Assembly (NCBI GenBank): GCA_024638355.1
Contig: JAHEKO010000257.1
Location: 1-5,902 of the forward strand
Direction: 5' to 3'
DNA length: 5,902 bases
From: Acidobacteriota bacterium
GTDB lineage: Bacteria; Acidobacteriota; Thermoanaerobaculia; Multivoradales; JAHEKO01
Part shown: in pieces, positions 1 through 5,385 of the stretch
Layout of the letters: each line of letters starts with the position of its first letter
Numbering within the stretch: the stretch's first letter is position 1
Position numbers and translations under genes: made by a program
Notes under the pieces: model-generated
What the model saw: the letters and a program-made list of their open reading frames with translations, nothing else
The model's database searches: none
What the model was told of the DNA's origin: nothing

Positions 1-444
1 GAGAATCGCCTCGCCGCGCAGGCCGTCGCCGCGGGTGGCGGCGCCGCTCAAGACGCCGTCGCGATAGACCAGCTCGAGCGACGCCCCGTCGAGCTTCGGC
101 TCGACCACATAGTCGACGGTCACCCGATCGCCAACCGCCTTGCGCACCCGCTCGTCGAACCTCTCCACCGCGGCCCGCGAGGCGTCGGAGTCGAGGCTGA
201 GCATGGGGGCCAGGTGCTCCACTGTGGCGAAGGCCGAGAGCGGCTCGCCGCCGACCCGCTGGGTCGGCGAGTCGGGGGTGACCAGCTCGGGATGGCTCTC
301 CTCGAGATCGCGCAGCTCGCGGAAGAGGCGGTCGTAGGCCTCATCGGAGATCGACGGCCGGTCGAGCACGTAGTAGAGGTGGGCGTGCCCCTCGAGCTCG
401 CGGCGCAGCTCGCGGACGCGCTTCTCTGAATCGGTCCGATTCAT
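1..444 (-). CDS. ligA: NAD-dependent DNA ligase LigA, N-terminal part (gene runs off the left edge)
   Basis: LigA seals nicks between Okazaki fragments and in repair, using NAD+ to adenylate an active-site lysine. Reading from the ATG at 444 down to base 1 gives 148 residues in one open frame. The N-terminal Ia region (about residues 5-70) contains HLYYVLDRPSISDEAYDRL and DSPTQRVGG, which match the NMN-binding region of bacterial LigA. The adenylation motif EPKLDG lies at 115-120, with Lys117 as the predicted nucleophile, and ATRGDG follows at 136-141. Known LigA proteins are about 670-700 residues, so roughly four fifths of the gene lies outside the window. The start matches where LigA proteins normally begin, although no clear Shine-Dalgarno sequence precedes it. 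The gene follows the MamK-like actin gene after 61 nt on the same strand and may share its transcript. Identification is very secure. Confidence 0.96.
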   Translation of the reverse strand, partial: MNRTDSEKRVRELRRELEGHAHLYYVLDRPSISDEAYDRLFRELRDLEESHPELVTPDSPTQRVGGEPLSAFATVEHLAPMLSLDSDASRAAVERFDERVRKAVGDRVTVDYVVEPKLDGASLELVYRDGVLSGAATRGDGLRGEAIL

Positions 445-475
445 GCGCGCCCGGATTCTACGACGGCCGCGAGGC

Positions 476-515
476 GCCGGACGCCGGCCTGGCCCTCCGG
501 AGCGGCTAGCCGGAG
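476..515 (-). other. Two GC-rich hairpins between the actin gene and ligA
   Basis: Two perfect inverted repeats sit close together. GCCGG/CCGGC (476-480 and 484-488) has a 3-nt loop. CTCCGG/CCGGAG (495-500 and 510-515) has a 9-nt loop that contains the stop codon of the actin gene. No T-run follows on the minus strand, so this is not a classical intrinsic terminator. It could slow or partly end transcription before ligA, protect the 3' end of the upstream mRNA, or be a chance product of the high GC content. Confidence 0.25.
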
Positions 516-1591
516 CTCAGGCGCTCCCAGTCGCTATCGGGGGCGTCCATGGCGATGGCCAGACCGCCGTCGGAGCCGACGAAGAGCGGGTCGTCGACGA
601 CCTTCACCCGGCCGCCGCCGTACTCCTTCAGAATCGCCTGCAGCCGATCGCTGAGACCGCGGGTGAGCGAGGTCCCGCCGGAGAGAATCACGTTGTGGCG
701 AATCCGATCCTGGTACTCGGGCTCGACCCGGGCGATGAGATCGATCATGGTCTCGGCGACCGGCGCGACCAGGCTCTCGCAAGCGTTGCGCATCTCGTCG
801 GTGATGTCGATCTTGGTCGGCTTGCCGCGCACCGGCGCCTTGACCACGATGCGCTCGGGAGGCTCGCCGACGAAGCTGTGCGCTTCCTTCCACTCGCGCA
901 CCATGTGCTCGGAGAAGTTGGCCTCGGGGTGCTTCTCCTGCACCGACTTGGTGAGGATCTGGTCGATCGCGTCACCCGCCGAGTTCAGCGTGCGCTGATC
1001 CTCGTCGGTCGGGTAGCGCCCGTTCATGACGCAGAAGTCGGCGGTGCCGGCGCCGATATCGATGATCAGCGAGTGCAGCAGGGCGTCGAGCCCGTAGGCG
1101 ACGGCGAAGGGCTCGGTGACGATCATCAGCGAGTCGACGATCCCGGTGAGGGCGCCGCGCAGCTGCTGCTTGTTCACCCGCAACGCCTCGGCGGGCACGC
1201 CGACCACGGCGCGCACCTGTTTCTTGCCGTCGCCCTTGCCTCCGGCGCCGCCGAGCATGACCAAGTGCTTCATCAGCTGGCGCACGGCCTCGGCGTCCTT
1301 CTCCGAGCCCTCCTTCATCAGGCCGTTCTCGAGCGGCCGATGCATGTCCAGCATCGGCCGCAGCTTGAGCGCCTCCTTGCCGATCACGATGTCGTGCTTG
1401 AGCACCTTGCGCGCCACCATGTCGACCGGCCAGCCGACGTAGCTCTCGACCACCTTACGCACCCCGTTCGAGGTGGAGATGGCGCTGCGCGACGTACCCA
1501 GGTCGATGCCGACATAAAGAATGCCGTCGTCCTTGCCGCCTGAGCTCTCGGAGTTGGAGTCGTCGTTGTGTTCGTGACCTTGATCGTCCAT
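506..1591 (-). CDS. MamK-like bacterial actin
   Basis: A 361-residue protein of the actin/Hsp70-type ATPase fold, expected to form ATP-dependent cytoplasmic filaments. Motifs in order: phosphate-1 loop GIDLGTSRSA (28-37); GVPAEALRVNK (131-141); VTEPFAVAYGLD (158-169), whose Glu160 aligns with the catalytic Glu of MamK; phosphate-2 loop DIGAGTADFC (178-187), with Asp178; and the adenosine motif ILSGGTSLTRGL (302-313). The stretch PTDEDQRTLNSAGDAID (194-210), then HPEANF and FVGE, is characteristic of MamK rather than MreB, FtsA or ParM. Length fits MamK (about 350). The first 24 residues form a hydrophilic tail rich in Asp, Ser, His and Gly. GGGAG lies 9 nt before the ATG, inside the end of the upstream amidase gene, and only 5 nt separate the two genes. 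No other magnetosome gene is visible here, so a role outside magnetosome alignment is likely. The family call is firm; the function is inferred. Confidence 0.88.
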   Translation of the reverse strand: MDDQGHEHNDDSNSESSGGKDDGILYVGIDLGTSRSAISTSNGVRKVVESYVGWPVDMVARKVLKHDIVIGKEALKLRPMLDMHRPLENGLMKEGSEKDAEAVRQLMKHLVMLGGAGGKGDGKKQVRAVVGVPAEALRVNKQQLRGALTGIVDSLMIVTEPFAVAYGLDALLHSLIIDIGAGTADFCVMNGRYPTDEDQRTLNSAGDAIDQILTKSVQEKHPEANFSEHMVREWKEAHSFVGEPPERIVVKAPVRGKPTKIDITDEMRNACESLVAPVAETMIDLIARVEPEYQDRIRHNVILSGGTSLTRGLSDRLQAILKEYGGGRVKVVDDPLFVGSDGGLAIAMDAPDSDWERLSSG

Positions 1592-1610
1592 GGGGTTCAG
1601 CTCCCGATCT
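1592..1610 (-). promoter_or_regulatory. Shine-Dalgarno of the actin gene, inside the amidase 3' end
   Basis: On the minus strand GGGAG precedes the actin ATG by 9 nt. It overlaps the last codons of the amidase gene, whose TGA (1599-1597) is 5 nt from that ATG. Ribosomes finishing the amidase would stop beside this site, which supports translational coupling and decides the start at 1591. Confidence 0.6.
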
Positions 1611-2625
1611 GACTGCGCTGGTTGAGCCCGTTGGCGTAGGCGTTGATACCCTCGTAGAGGGCCTCAGCGATGAACTGCCGGTAGCTCGCCGTCATCAGCA
1701 GCTGGGCCTCTTGCCGGTTTGACAGGCAGGCAACCTCGGCAAGAATGGCCGGCATTCCGGTGCGGGTGAGGACGCCGAACGGCGCCGTCTTGACGCCGCG
1801 ATCCTGAAGGCCCGGGTTGCGCTCGAGCAGCGAGCGGTAGAGCGATCGCTGGACCGCCTCCGCCAGCCGGCGCGACTCGCCCATCCGCGCGTTAGCGTAA
1901 ATCTCCTCGATCAGACCGCGCAGGTCGGCGAGCGAATAGCCGGAGCCCTGGTTCTCCCGGGCGGCGAGCGCCGACAGATAGGGATCGTCGGTGGCTCCCA
2001 GGAAGTAGGTCTCGACGCCCCGAATCTGCCGGGTGACGAGCCAGTTGACGTGAATCGAAACGAAGATGTCGCCTTGCTTCTCGTTGGCGATCAGGGCGCG
2101 CTTCTGGAGGGAGAGCTGGGCGTCGCCCTCCCGCGTCATGACGACGTGGAAGGCGTTGCTCTCGAGCAGCTCGCGCAGCCGATGGGCGATGTCGAGCGTC
2201 AGCTCCTTCTCGATCAGGCCACCGGCGTTCGTCGTGCCGAGGTTGGTGCCGCCATGGCCGGGGTCCAGAACCACCTTGCGAACCGCGACCGGGAAGACCG
2301 CGGGATCGATCAGTTGCGGAGTCGACGTCGCGACCAGCTCGGCCGCCGCCGGACGCGCCACCGCGGCCTGACGCTCGAGCGGCGGCTGCCGGTTGAGCAT
2401 CGATTCCGGGACGCCGCCGGAGCGGCCGCCCGCCACCGTGGCGACGACGTAGGAGGTGGTGAAGATCGCGATCGGCAGAGTCAGGAAGAAGAAGAGCCGC
2501 GCCGCCCGCATCGCCACGCCGATGCGGTGGCGGCCGCGCCCGGGCAGCCGGCCCGACATCGTCTCGACGTTCTCGCGGACCGCCTCTTGGAGGATGCGCT
2601 GTTTGGTGCGCGTCAGCTCGGCCAT
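1597..2625 (-). CDS. Membrane-anchored N-acetylmuramoyl-L-alanine amidase (Amidase_3 / AmiC type)
   Basis: This 342-residue zinc hydrolase should cut the amide bond between N-acetylmuramic acid and the stem peptide of peptidoglycan. Residues 1-40 are a basic, probably cytoplasmic tail. Residues about 42-64 (RLFFFLTLPIAIFTTSYVV) are hydrophobic and look like an uncleaved membrane anchor. A Pro/Ala-rich linker (about 68-112) leads to the catalytic domain (about 116-332). Predicted zinc ligands are His124 (DPGHGG), Glu139 (GGLIEK) and His192 (SIHVN); Glu297 (LAEVACLSN) is the catalytic glutamate. VETYFL (204-209) and LAARENQGS (220-228) are also typical of the family. There is no AMIN, LysM or SPOR targeting domain. 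The gene follows the HDAC-like gene after 51 nt and leads into the MamK-like actin gene with a 5-nt gap. The anchor makes it the natural membrane partner in this operon. No strong Shine-Dalgarno precedes the ATG. Identification is secure; the partnership is inferred. Confidence 0.93.
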   Translation of the reverse strand: MAELTRTKQRILQEAVRENVETMSGRLPGRGRHRIGVAMRAARLFFFLTLPIAIFTTSYVVATVAGGRSGGVPESMLNRQPPLERQAAVARPAAAELVATSTPQLIDPAVFPVAVRKVVLDPGHGGTNLGTTNAGGLIEKELTLDIAHRLRELLESNAFHVVMTREGDAQLSLQKRALIANEKQGDIFVSIHVNWLVTRQIRGVETYFLGATDDPYLSALAARENQGSGYSLADLRGLIEEIYANARMGESRRLAEAVQRSLYRSLLERNPGLQDRGVKTAPFGVLTRTGMPAILAEVACLSNRQEAQLLMTASYRQFIAEALYEGINAYANGLNQRSQIGS

Positions 2626-2661
2626 CGCGTTGAGCTGGAGTCTACGTTCCTGGCGGCCGGT

Positions 2662-2681
2662 TGTGAGTTAGCCAATTCACA
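2662..2681. repeat. Dyad TGTGA-N10-TCACA between HDAC-like and amidase genes
   Basis: The arms TGTGAGTT (2662-2669) and AATTCACA (2674-2681) are complementary apart from one G/T pair and enclose a 4-nt centre. The HDAC-like stop codon (2679-2677) falls in the right arm, and the amidase start is 37 nt further on. This is a plausible operator or RNA hairpin for internal control of the operon. The half-sites resemble CRP half-sites, but the spacing is 10 rather than 6, so it is not a standard CRP box. Confidence 0.3.
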
Positions 2682-3615
2682 GCTGAATCGCCGCGCCGGC
2701 CTCGGTTGGGATCGTACTACACCACTCGCGGTGCGCGGCCCGCACCGTAGCCAGGTGGAGAGCCGCGATCTCCGACTCGTCCTCGGCGTAGCCACCCCCC
2801 ATCACCACCGCGGTCGGCAGGTCGCGTCGCCGGCACCAGCGGAGCACTCGCCGGTCGCGCTCGGCCAGCCCCGCGGCGCTCAGCGACAGCCGCCCCAGGC
2901 GATCGTCCTCGTAGGGATCGGCGCCGGCCACGAAAGCCGCGAGGTCGAAGCGCTCACTCCCGCCGAGGGTCTGGAGCGCCCCGTCGAGCGCGCGCAGATA
3001 GCCGGCATCGCCGGTGCCGTCGTCGAGCTCGATGTCGAGATCGCTGGTCTGCTTGCGGAAGGGGTAGTTGCCGCGGCCGTGGATCGACAGCGTGAACACG
3101 GTGGGATCGCCCGCGAAGATGGCCGCCGTGCCATCGCCCTGGTGGACGTCGCAGTCGATCACCACGACCCGCCGGATCGCCCCGGCCGCCTGCAGCGTGC
3201 GGATCGCGACCGCGACGTCGTTGAACACGCAGAACCCGCCGCCGCGATCGGCGAAGGCGTGGTGCGTACCGCCCGCCAGGTTGACGCCGCAGCCCCCGTC
3301 CAGCGCCGACCGAGCCGCCCCCAAGGTGGCGCCCACCGAGCGTCGGGAGCGCTCGACCAGCTCCGGCGACCAGGGAAACCCGATTCGCCGCATCGCCTGC
3401 CGATCGAGCGTGCCGCGGGTGATGCCCTCGACGTACGCGGGCGTGTGAACCCGCAGGAGCTCCGCGTCGGTCGCTGCCGCCGGTACCCGCAGGCTCGAGG
3501 AGGAGAAGAGGCCGCTCTCCTCGACCGCGATCCGCAGCAGCCGGTACTTCGCCATCGGAAAGCGATGCCCGCGCGGCAGCGGCAGCTCGAACCGATCCGA
3601 GTAGAAGACCTCCAT
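2677..3615 (-). CDS. Histone deacetylase superfamily zinc deacetylase
   Basis: A 312-residue HDAC/AcuC/acetylpolyamine amidohydrolase family protein, a single domain of the normal bacterial length. The family removes acetyl or related acyl groups from lysines, polyamines or small molecules, using Zn2+. Visible active-site parts are the His118-His119 pair (GGTHHAF), GFCVFNDVAVA (127-137), zinc ligands Asp156 and His158 (VVVIDCDVHQGDGTA, 150-164), zinc ligand Asp233 (AGADPYEDDRLGRL) and the transition-state Tyr276 (GGGYA). All are intact, so it should be active. The N-terminus YSDRFELPLPRGHRFPMAKY is the usual opening of this family and supports the ATG at 3615, though no good ribosome site is seen. 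It is the first gene of the minus-strand run leading into the amidase and actin genes. The substrate cannot be read from the sequence; protein lysine deacetylation is only one option. Confidence 0.93.
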   Translation of the reverse strand: MEVFYSDRFELPLPRGHRFPMAKYRLLRIAVEESGLFSSSSLRVPAAATDAELLRVHTPAYVEGITRGTLDRQAMRRIGFPWSPELVERSRRSVGATLGAARSALDGGCGVNLAGGTHHAFADRGGGFCVFNDVAVAIRTLQAAGAIRRVVVIDCDVHQGDGTAAIFAGDPTVFTLSIHGRGNYPFRKQTSDLDIELDDGTGDAGYLRALDGALQTLGGSERFDLAAFVAGADPYEDDRLGRLSLSAAGLAERDRRVLRWCRRRDLPTAVVMGGGYAEDESEIAALHLATVRAAHREWCSTIPTEAGAAIQL

Positions 3616-3639
3616 GGCGACGCGCCGAGCCTACTCAAA

Positions 3640-3656
3640 TTCGGCATGCCGCCGAA
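3640..3656. promoter_or_regulatory. Inverted repeat in the divergent gap, possible operator
   Basis: A perfect 6-bp inverted repeat TTCGGC-N5-GCCGAA lies between the divergent starts at 3615 (minus) and 3682 (plus); the whole gap is only 66 nt. Its position suits an operator shared by both genes. No convincing -35/-10 pair could be assigned on either strand. A chance repeat in GC-rich DNA is the alternative. Confidence 0.25.
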
Positions 3657-3681
3657 ACGGTAACCTGGCGCCGACGGAAGC

Positions 3682-4578
3682 ATGCGGCCGAACGAACCAT
3701 CGTGGCGGGCCGACGCTCTCGCCCGCAGCCCGCACACGCGCTGGGCGGACGAGCTGCGCGCGCCGCTCGCCGATCCCGATCCGGAGCGGGCGGCGACGAT
3801 CTGCGCGGCGGTGACCCGCACCGCCTTGCGCGACTTCGCGCCGGCCGTCATTCTGCTCGCCGCGCCCGAGCGCGAGCGGGCGCGGGCGCTGGCCGCCTAC
3901 GCCCTGCTCCTCTTCGACTTCGCGAACCAGACCGGCCTCGAGGGCGAACGGCTCGCGCAGATCAACCGGCTGGAGTTCGATCTCGAGAGCGCGCTCGGCG
4001 GCGAGCTGGCGGGCCAGCCGGTGTTCGTGCTGATGGCGCGCACGGCGCCCTGGCCGGAGCCGGCCCTAGACAGACTTGCCGCCTGTGCGCGCGCGCGGAT
4101 CGCCGAGCCGCGGCCGGCCACCGAGCGATCGGCCCGCGAGGAGGCGTCGAGGCTCGGCGCGGCCCTGGCGGAAGCCCTGGTCGGGGCCCGCTCGCCCGGT
4201 GCTGGGCGGCTGGCTGCCGCGCTCCTGAGACTCGCCGGGCTCCTCGCACTCGCCGACGACCTCCGACGCGGGCGCGCGCGGCTCGCCCGTGAGGTCCTTT
4301 CAGACTCGTGGACACGCGGCTCCCTCGATCGCGCGGAGCTCGAGCCGGTGATCCGCGGCGAGGCGCACGCGATCGCCGAGCTGCTCGCCGACGTCGATCC
4401 CAGCGGCCTCAGCGCGAGCGAGCGCCGCGCCGCGCGCTACCTGCGACTCGCCGGCCGGCGCCTGGCCGCGGCGGTAGACCGACTGGGCGGACGGCTGCTC
4501 GACGGTCCGCCGTCGCTCGGCCCGCTGACCCGCACCGTGCTCCTCGCCCGCGCTTTCCTGCCCTCGCGGAGAGGCTAG
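3682..4578 (+). CDS. Squalene/phytoene synthase-like protein with degenerate active site
   Basis: A 298-residue, Ala/Leu/Arg-rich and mostly helical protein. The pattern PAVILLAAPERERARALAAYALLLFDFANQTG (about 54-85), followed by LAQINRLEFDLESAL, resembles the first helices of the trans-isoprenyl diphosphate synthase, head-to-head type (squalene/phytoene synthase, HpnC/HpnD). ALADDLRRGRARLAREVL (189-206) resembles the second Asp-rich region and its following RGR-x-LP element. Active enzymes carry DxxxD in both places. Here the first is replaced by FDFANQTG, and the second keeps only Asp192-Asp193. The protein may therefore be inactive, act as a partner subunit, or have a different substrate. 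An in-frame TAA at 3661-3663 limits upstream extension, so the ATG at 3682 is the likely start; GGAAG precedes it by only 1 nt, too close for a good ribosome site. Strong GC preference at third codon positions supports coding in this frame. The family call is tentative. Confidence 0.55.
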   Translation: MRPNEPSWRADALARSPHTRWADELRAPLADPDPERAATICAAVTRTALRDFAPAVILLAAPERERARALAAYALLLFDFANQTGLEGERLAQINRLEFDLESALGGELAGQPVFVLMARTAPWPEPALDRLAACARARIAEPRPATERSAREEASRLGAALAEALVGARSPGAGRLAAALLRLAGLLALADDLRRGRARLAREVLSDSWTRGSLDRAELEPVIRGEAHAIAELLADVDPSGLSASERRAARYLRLAGRRLAAAVDRLGGRLLDGPPSLGPLTRTVLLARAFLPSRRG

Positions 4579-5244
4579 CTACTCGGGCGCGGCGACCTGG
4601 ATCCTCGAGGCCGCGCGGTAACCGAGGCTCACCTGGCGGCCGTCGGCCGCCTCGACCACGACCGTGCCCGCCGCTTCGCTTCGCGACGCCACCACGAGCT
4701 CGCTTCCCGGCATCAGGCCCTCCCGCTCGGCGAGCTGCAGGAACTCGGGAGTCTGGTCGGTGACCCGCACGACGCGCAGCGCCCGGGCGAGCGGACAGCC
4801 GACGAGTGAGGCGGCGTCCGGCTCCTCGAGCCGGCCGCGGGCATCGGGAATCGGATCGCCGTGCGGGTCGACCGACGGCCGCCCCAGCATCTCGTCCATG
4901 CGATCGATCAACCGGTCGGAGACCGCGTGCTCGAGCAGCTCCGCCTCGGCGTGCACCTCGCTCCAATCCACGCCCATGACCTCGACCAGGAAGAGCTCGA
5001 TCAAGCGGTGCCGGCGGAGGACATGCATGGCCAGCTCCCGGCCCTCCCGGGTGAGCTCGACGCCGCTGTAGGGCTCGTAGGAGACCAGGCCGCTCTTGGC
5101 CAGCGCCTTGATCATCGAGGTGACCGTGCCCGGCGCGACCGACAGCGCCGTGGCGATCTGCCCCGTGGTCACGCGCGCGCCCGGACTCGCCTGGGACTCC
5201 ACCAGGATGCACTTGAGGTAGTCCTCGACGGTGCTAGTCGGCAT
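4579..5244 (-). CDS. MntR/DtxR-family metal-dependent transcriptional regulator
   Basis: A 221-residue repressor of the DtxR family with the long, three-domain architecture. The winged helix-turn-helix (about 5-65) has its recognition region at TTGQIATALSVAPGTVTSMI. The dimerisation and metal-binding domain (about 66-140) follows, then a C-terminal FeoA/SH3-like domain (about 147-218). Predicted metal ligands fall at His79, Glu83, His98, Glu102, Glu105 and His106, plus Asp8 near the N-terminus. Known DtxR uses Met10 and Cys102 for iron, whereas MntR has Asp and Glu there, so this protein looks manganese-type. Lys11 sits where Bacillus MntR has Glu11, which could alter the second metal site. 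The ATG at 5244 (MPTSTVEDYL) matches the family start; a TTG at 5262 would add six residues and is less likely. No Shine-Dalgarno is seen. The gene ends against the stop of the convergent synthase-like gene, and an AT-rich region with dyads lies upstream. Confidence 0.92.
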   Translation of the reverse strand: MPTSTVEDYLKCILVESQASPGARVTTGQIATALSVAPGTVTSMIKALAKSGLVSYEPYSGVELTREGRELAMHVLRRHRLIELFLVEVMGVDWSEVHAEAELLEHAVSDRLIDRMDEMLGRPSVDPHGDPIPDARGRLEEPDAASLVGCPLARALRVVRVTDQTPEFLQLAEREGLMPGSELVVASRSEAAGTVVVEAADGRQVSLGYRAASRIQVAAPE

Positions 5245-5248
5245 CGTC

Positions 5249-5280
5249 TTAGGATATAGCAACTTGACTTTTCTATCTAA
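5249..5280. promoter_or_regulatory. Imperfect TTAG...CTAA dyad at the regulator start, candidate metalloregulator operator
   Basis: TTAGGATATAG (5249-5259) and CTATCTAA (5273-5280) share the outer TTAG/CTAA and the inner ATAG/CTAT, with three extra bases in the left arm. It begins 4 bp upstream of the regulator ATG. TTAG/CTAA ends are common in DtxR-family operators, so autoregulation is plausible, but the symmetry is imperfect and the spacing is longer than usual. Confidence 0.3.
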
Positions 5281-5310
5281 CTAGAGGAGTATTTTGACTA
5301 CTCAAAAATA
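5251..5310. promoter_or_regulatory. AT-rich divergent promoter region between the regulator and outer-membrane gene
   Basis: 42 of these 60 bases are A or T, in sharp contrast with the GC-rich surroundings, as expected of a promoter region. For the plus strand, TTGACT at 5264-5269 is a good -35-like element, with TATTTT at 5290-5295 (spacing 20) or a weaker AGTATT at 5288-5293 (spacing 18) as the -10. For the minus strand, CTATAT (5259-5254) is a -10-like element so close to the regulator ATG (5244) that the mRNA could be leaderless. Exact promoter assignment is uncertain. Confidence 0.5.
5286..5308. repeat. Two overlapping inverted repeats (GAGTA/TACTC and TTTTGA/TCAAAA)
   Basis: GAGTA (5287-5291) pairs with TACTC (5299-5303) around 7 nt. 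TTTTGA (about 5292-5297) pairs with TCAAAA (about 5302-5307) around 4 nt. Both are perfect, overlap, and cannot form together as hairpins. They lie in the middle of the divergent intergenic region and are candidates for an operator. Confidence 0.35.
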
Positions 5311-5385
5311 GCGGTCGCGACTCATTTGCCCCGGCTCTCCGGCCGGTGTCGAGGTCCGCTGAGCCCCCGATTCGCGAGAACCAAC

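Noticed and set aside
443..1543. Long plus-strand open frame of 366 codons opposite the actin gene
   Set aside because: It is antisense to a protein with clear actin motifs, and its translation is Arg/Asp/His/Leu-rich without recognisable domains. Such frames arise in GC-rich genes because stop codons are rare on the opposite strand.
506..1591. Part of a magnetosome island
   Set aside because: No other mam or mms gene is visible in the window, and the neighbours are ordinary housekeeping and envelope genes. A MamK-like protein alone does not indicate magnetosomes.
2662..2681. CRP/FNR binding site
   Set aside because: The half-sites look similar, but CRP needs TGTGA-N6-TCACA and FNR needs TTGAT-N4-ATCAA. 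The spacing here is 10, so only a generic dyad is reported.
2050..3663. Plus-strand open frame of 537 codons across the amidase and HDAC-like genes
   Set aside because: It crosses two well-supported minus-strand genes and the gap between them, and the product is low-complexity Arg/Ala/Gln-rich. It is a GC-driven shadow.
3702..4292. Plus-strand alternative frame within the synthase-like gene
   Set aside because: It is Arg-rich and motif-free. The 3682-4578 frame has the expected third-position GC preference and a recognisable helix pattern.
4409..5212. Minus-strand open frame overlapping the regulator and the synthase-like gene
   Set aside because: Its product is Arg/Gly/Ala-rich without domains and shares DNA with the well-supported DtxR-family frame.
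4579..5262. Regulator starting at the TTG at 5262
   Set aside because: The six extra residues are not part of the family N-terminus, no ribosome site supports TTG, and the ATG at 5244 aligns with the usual MntR start.
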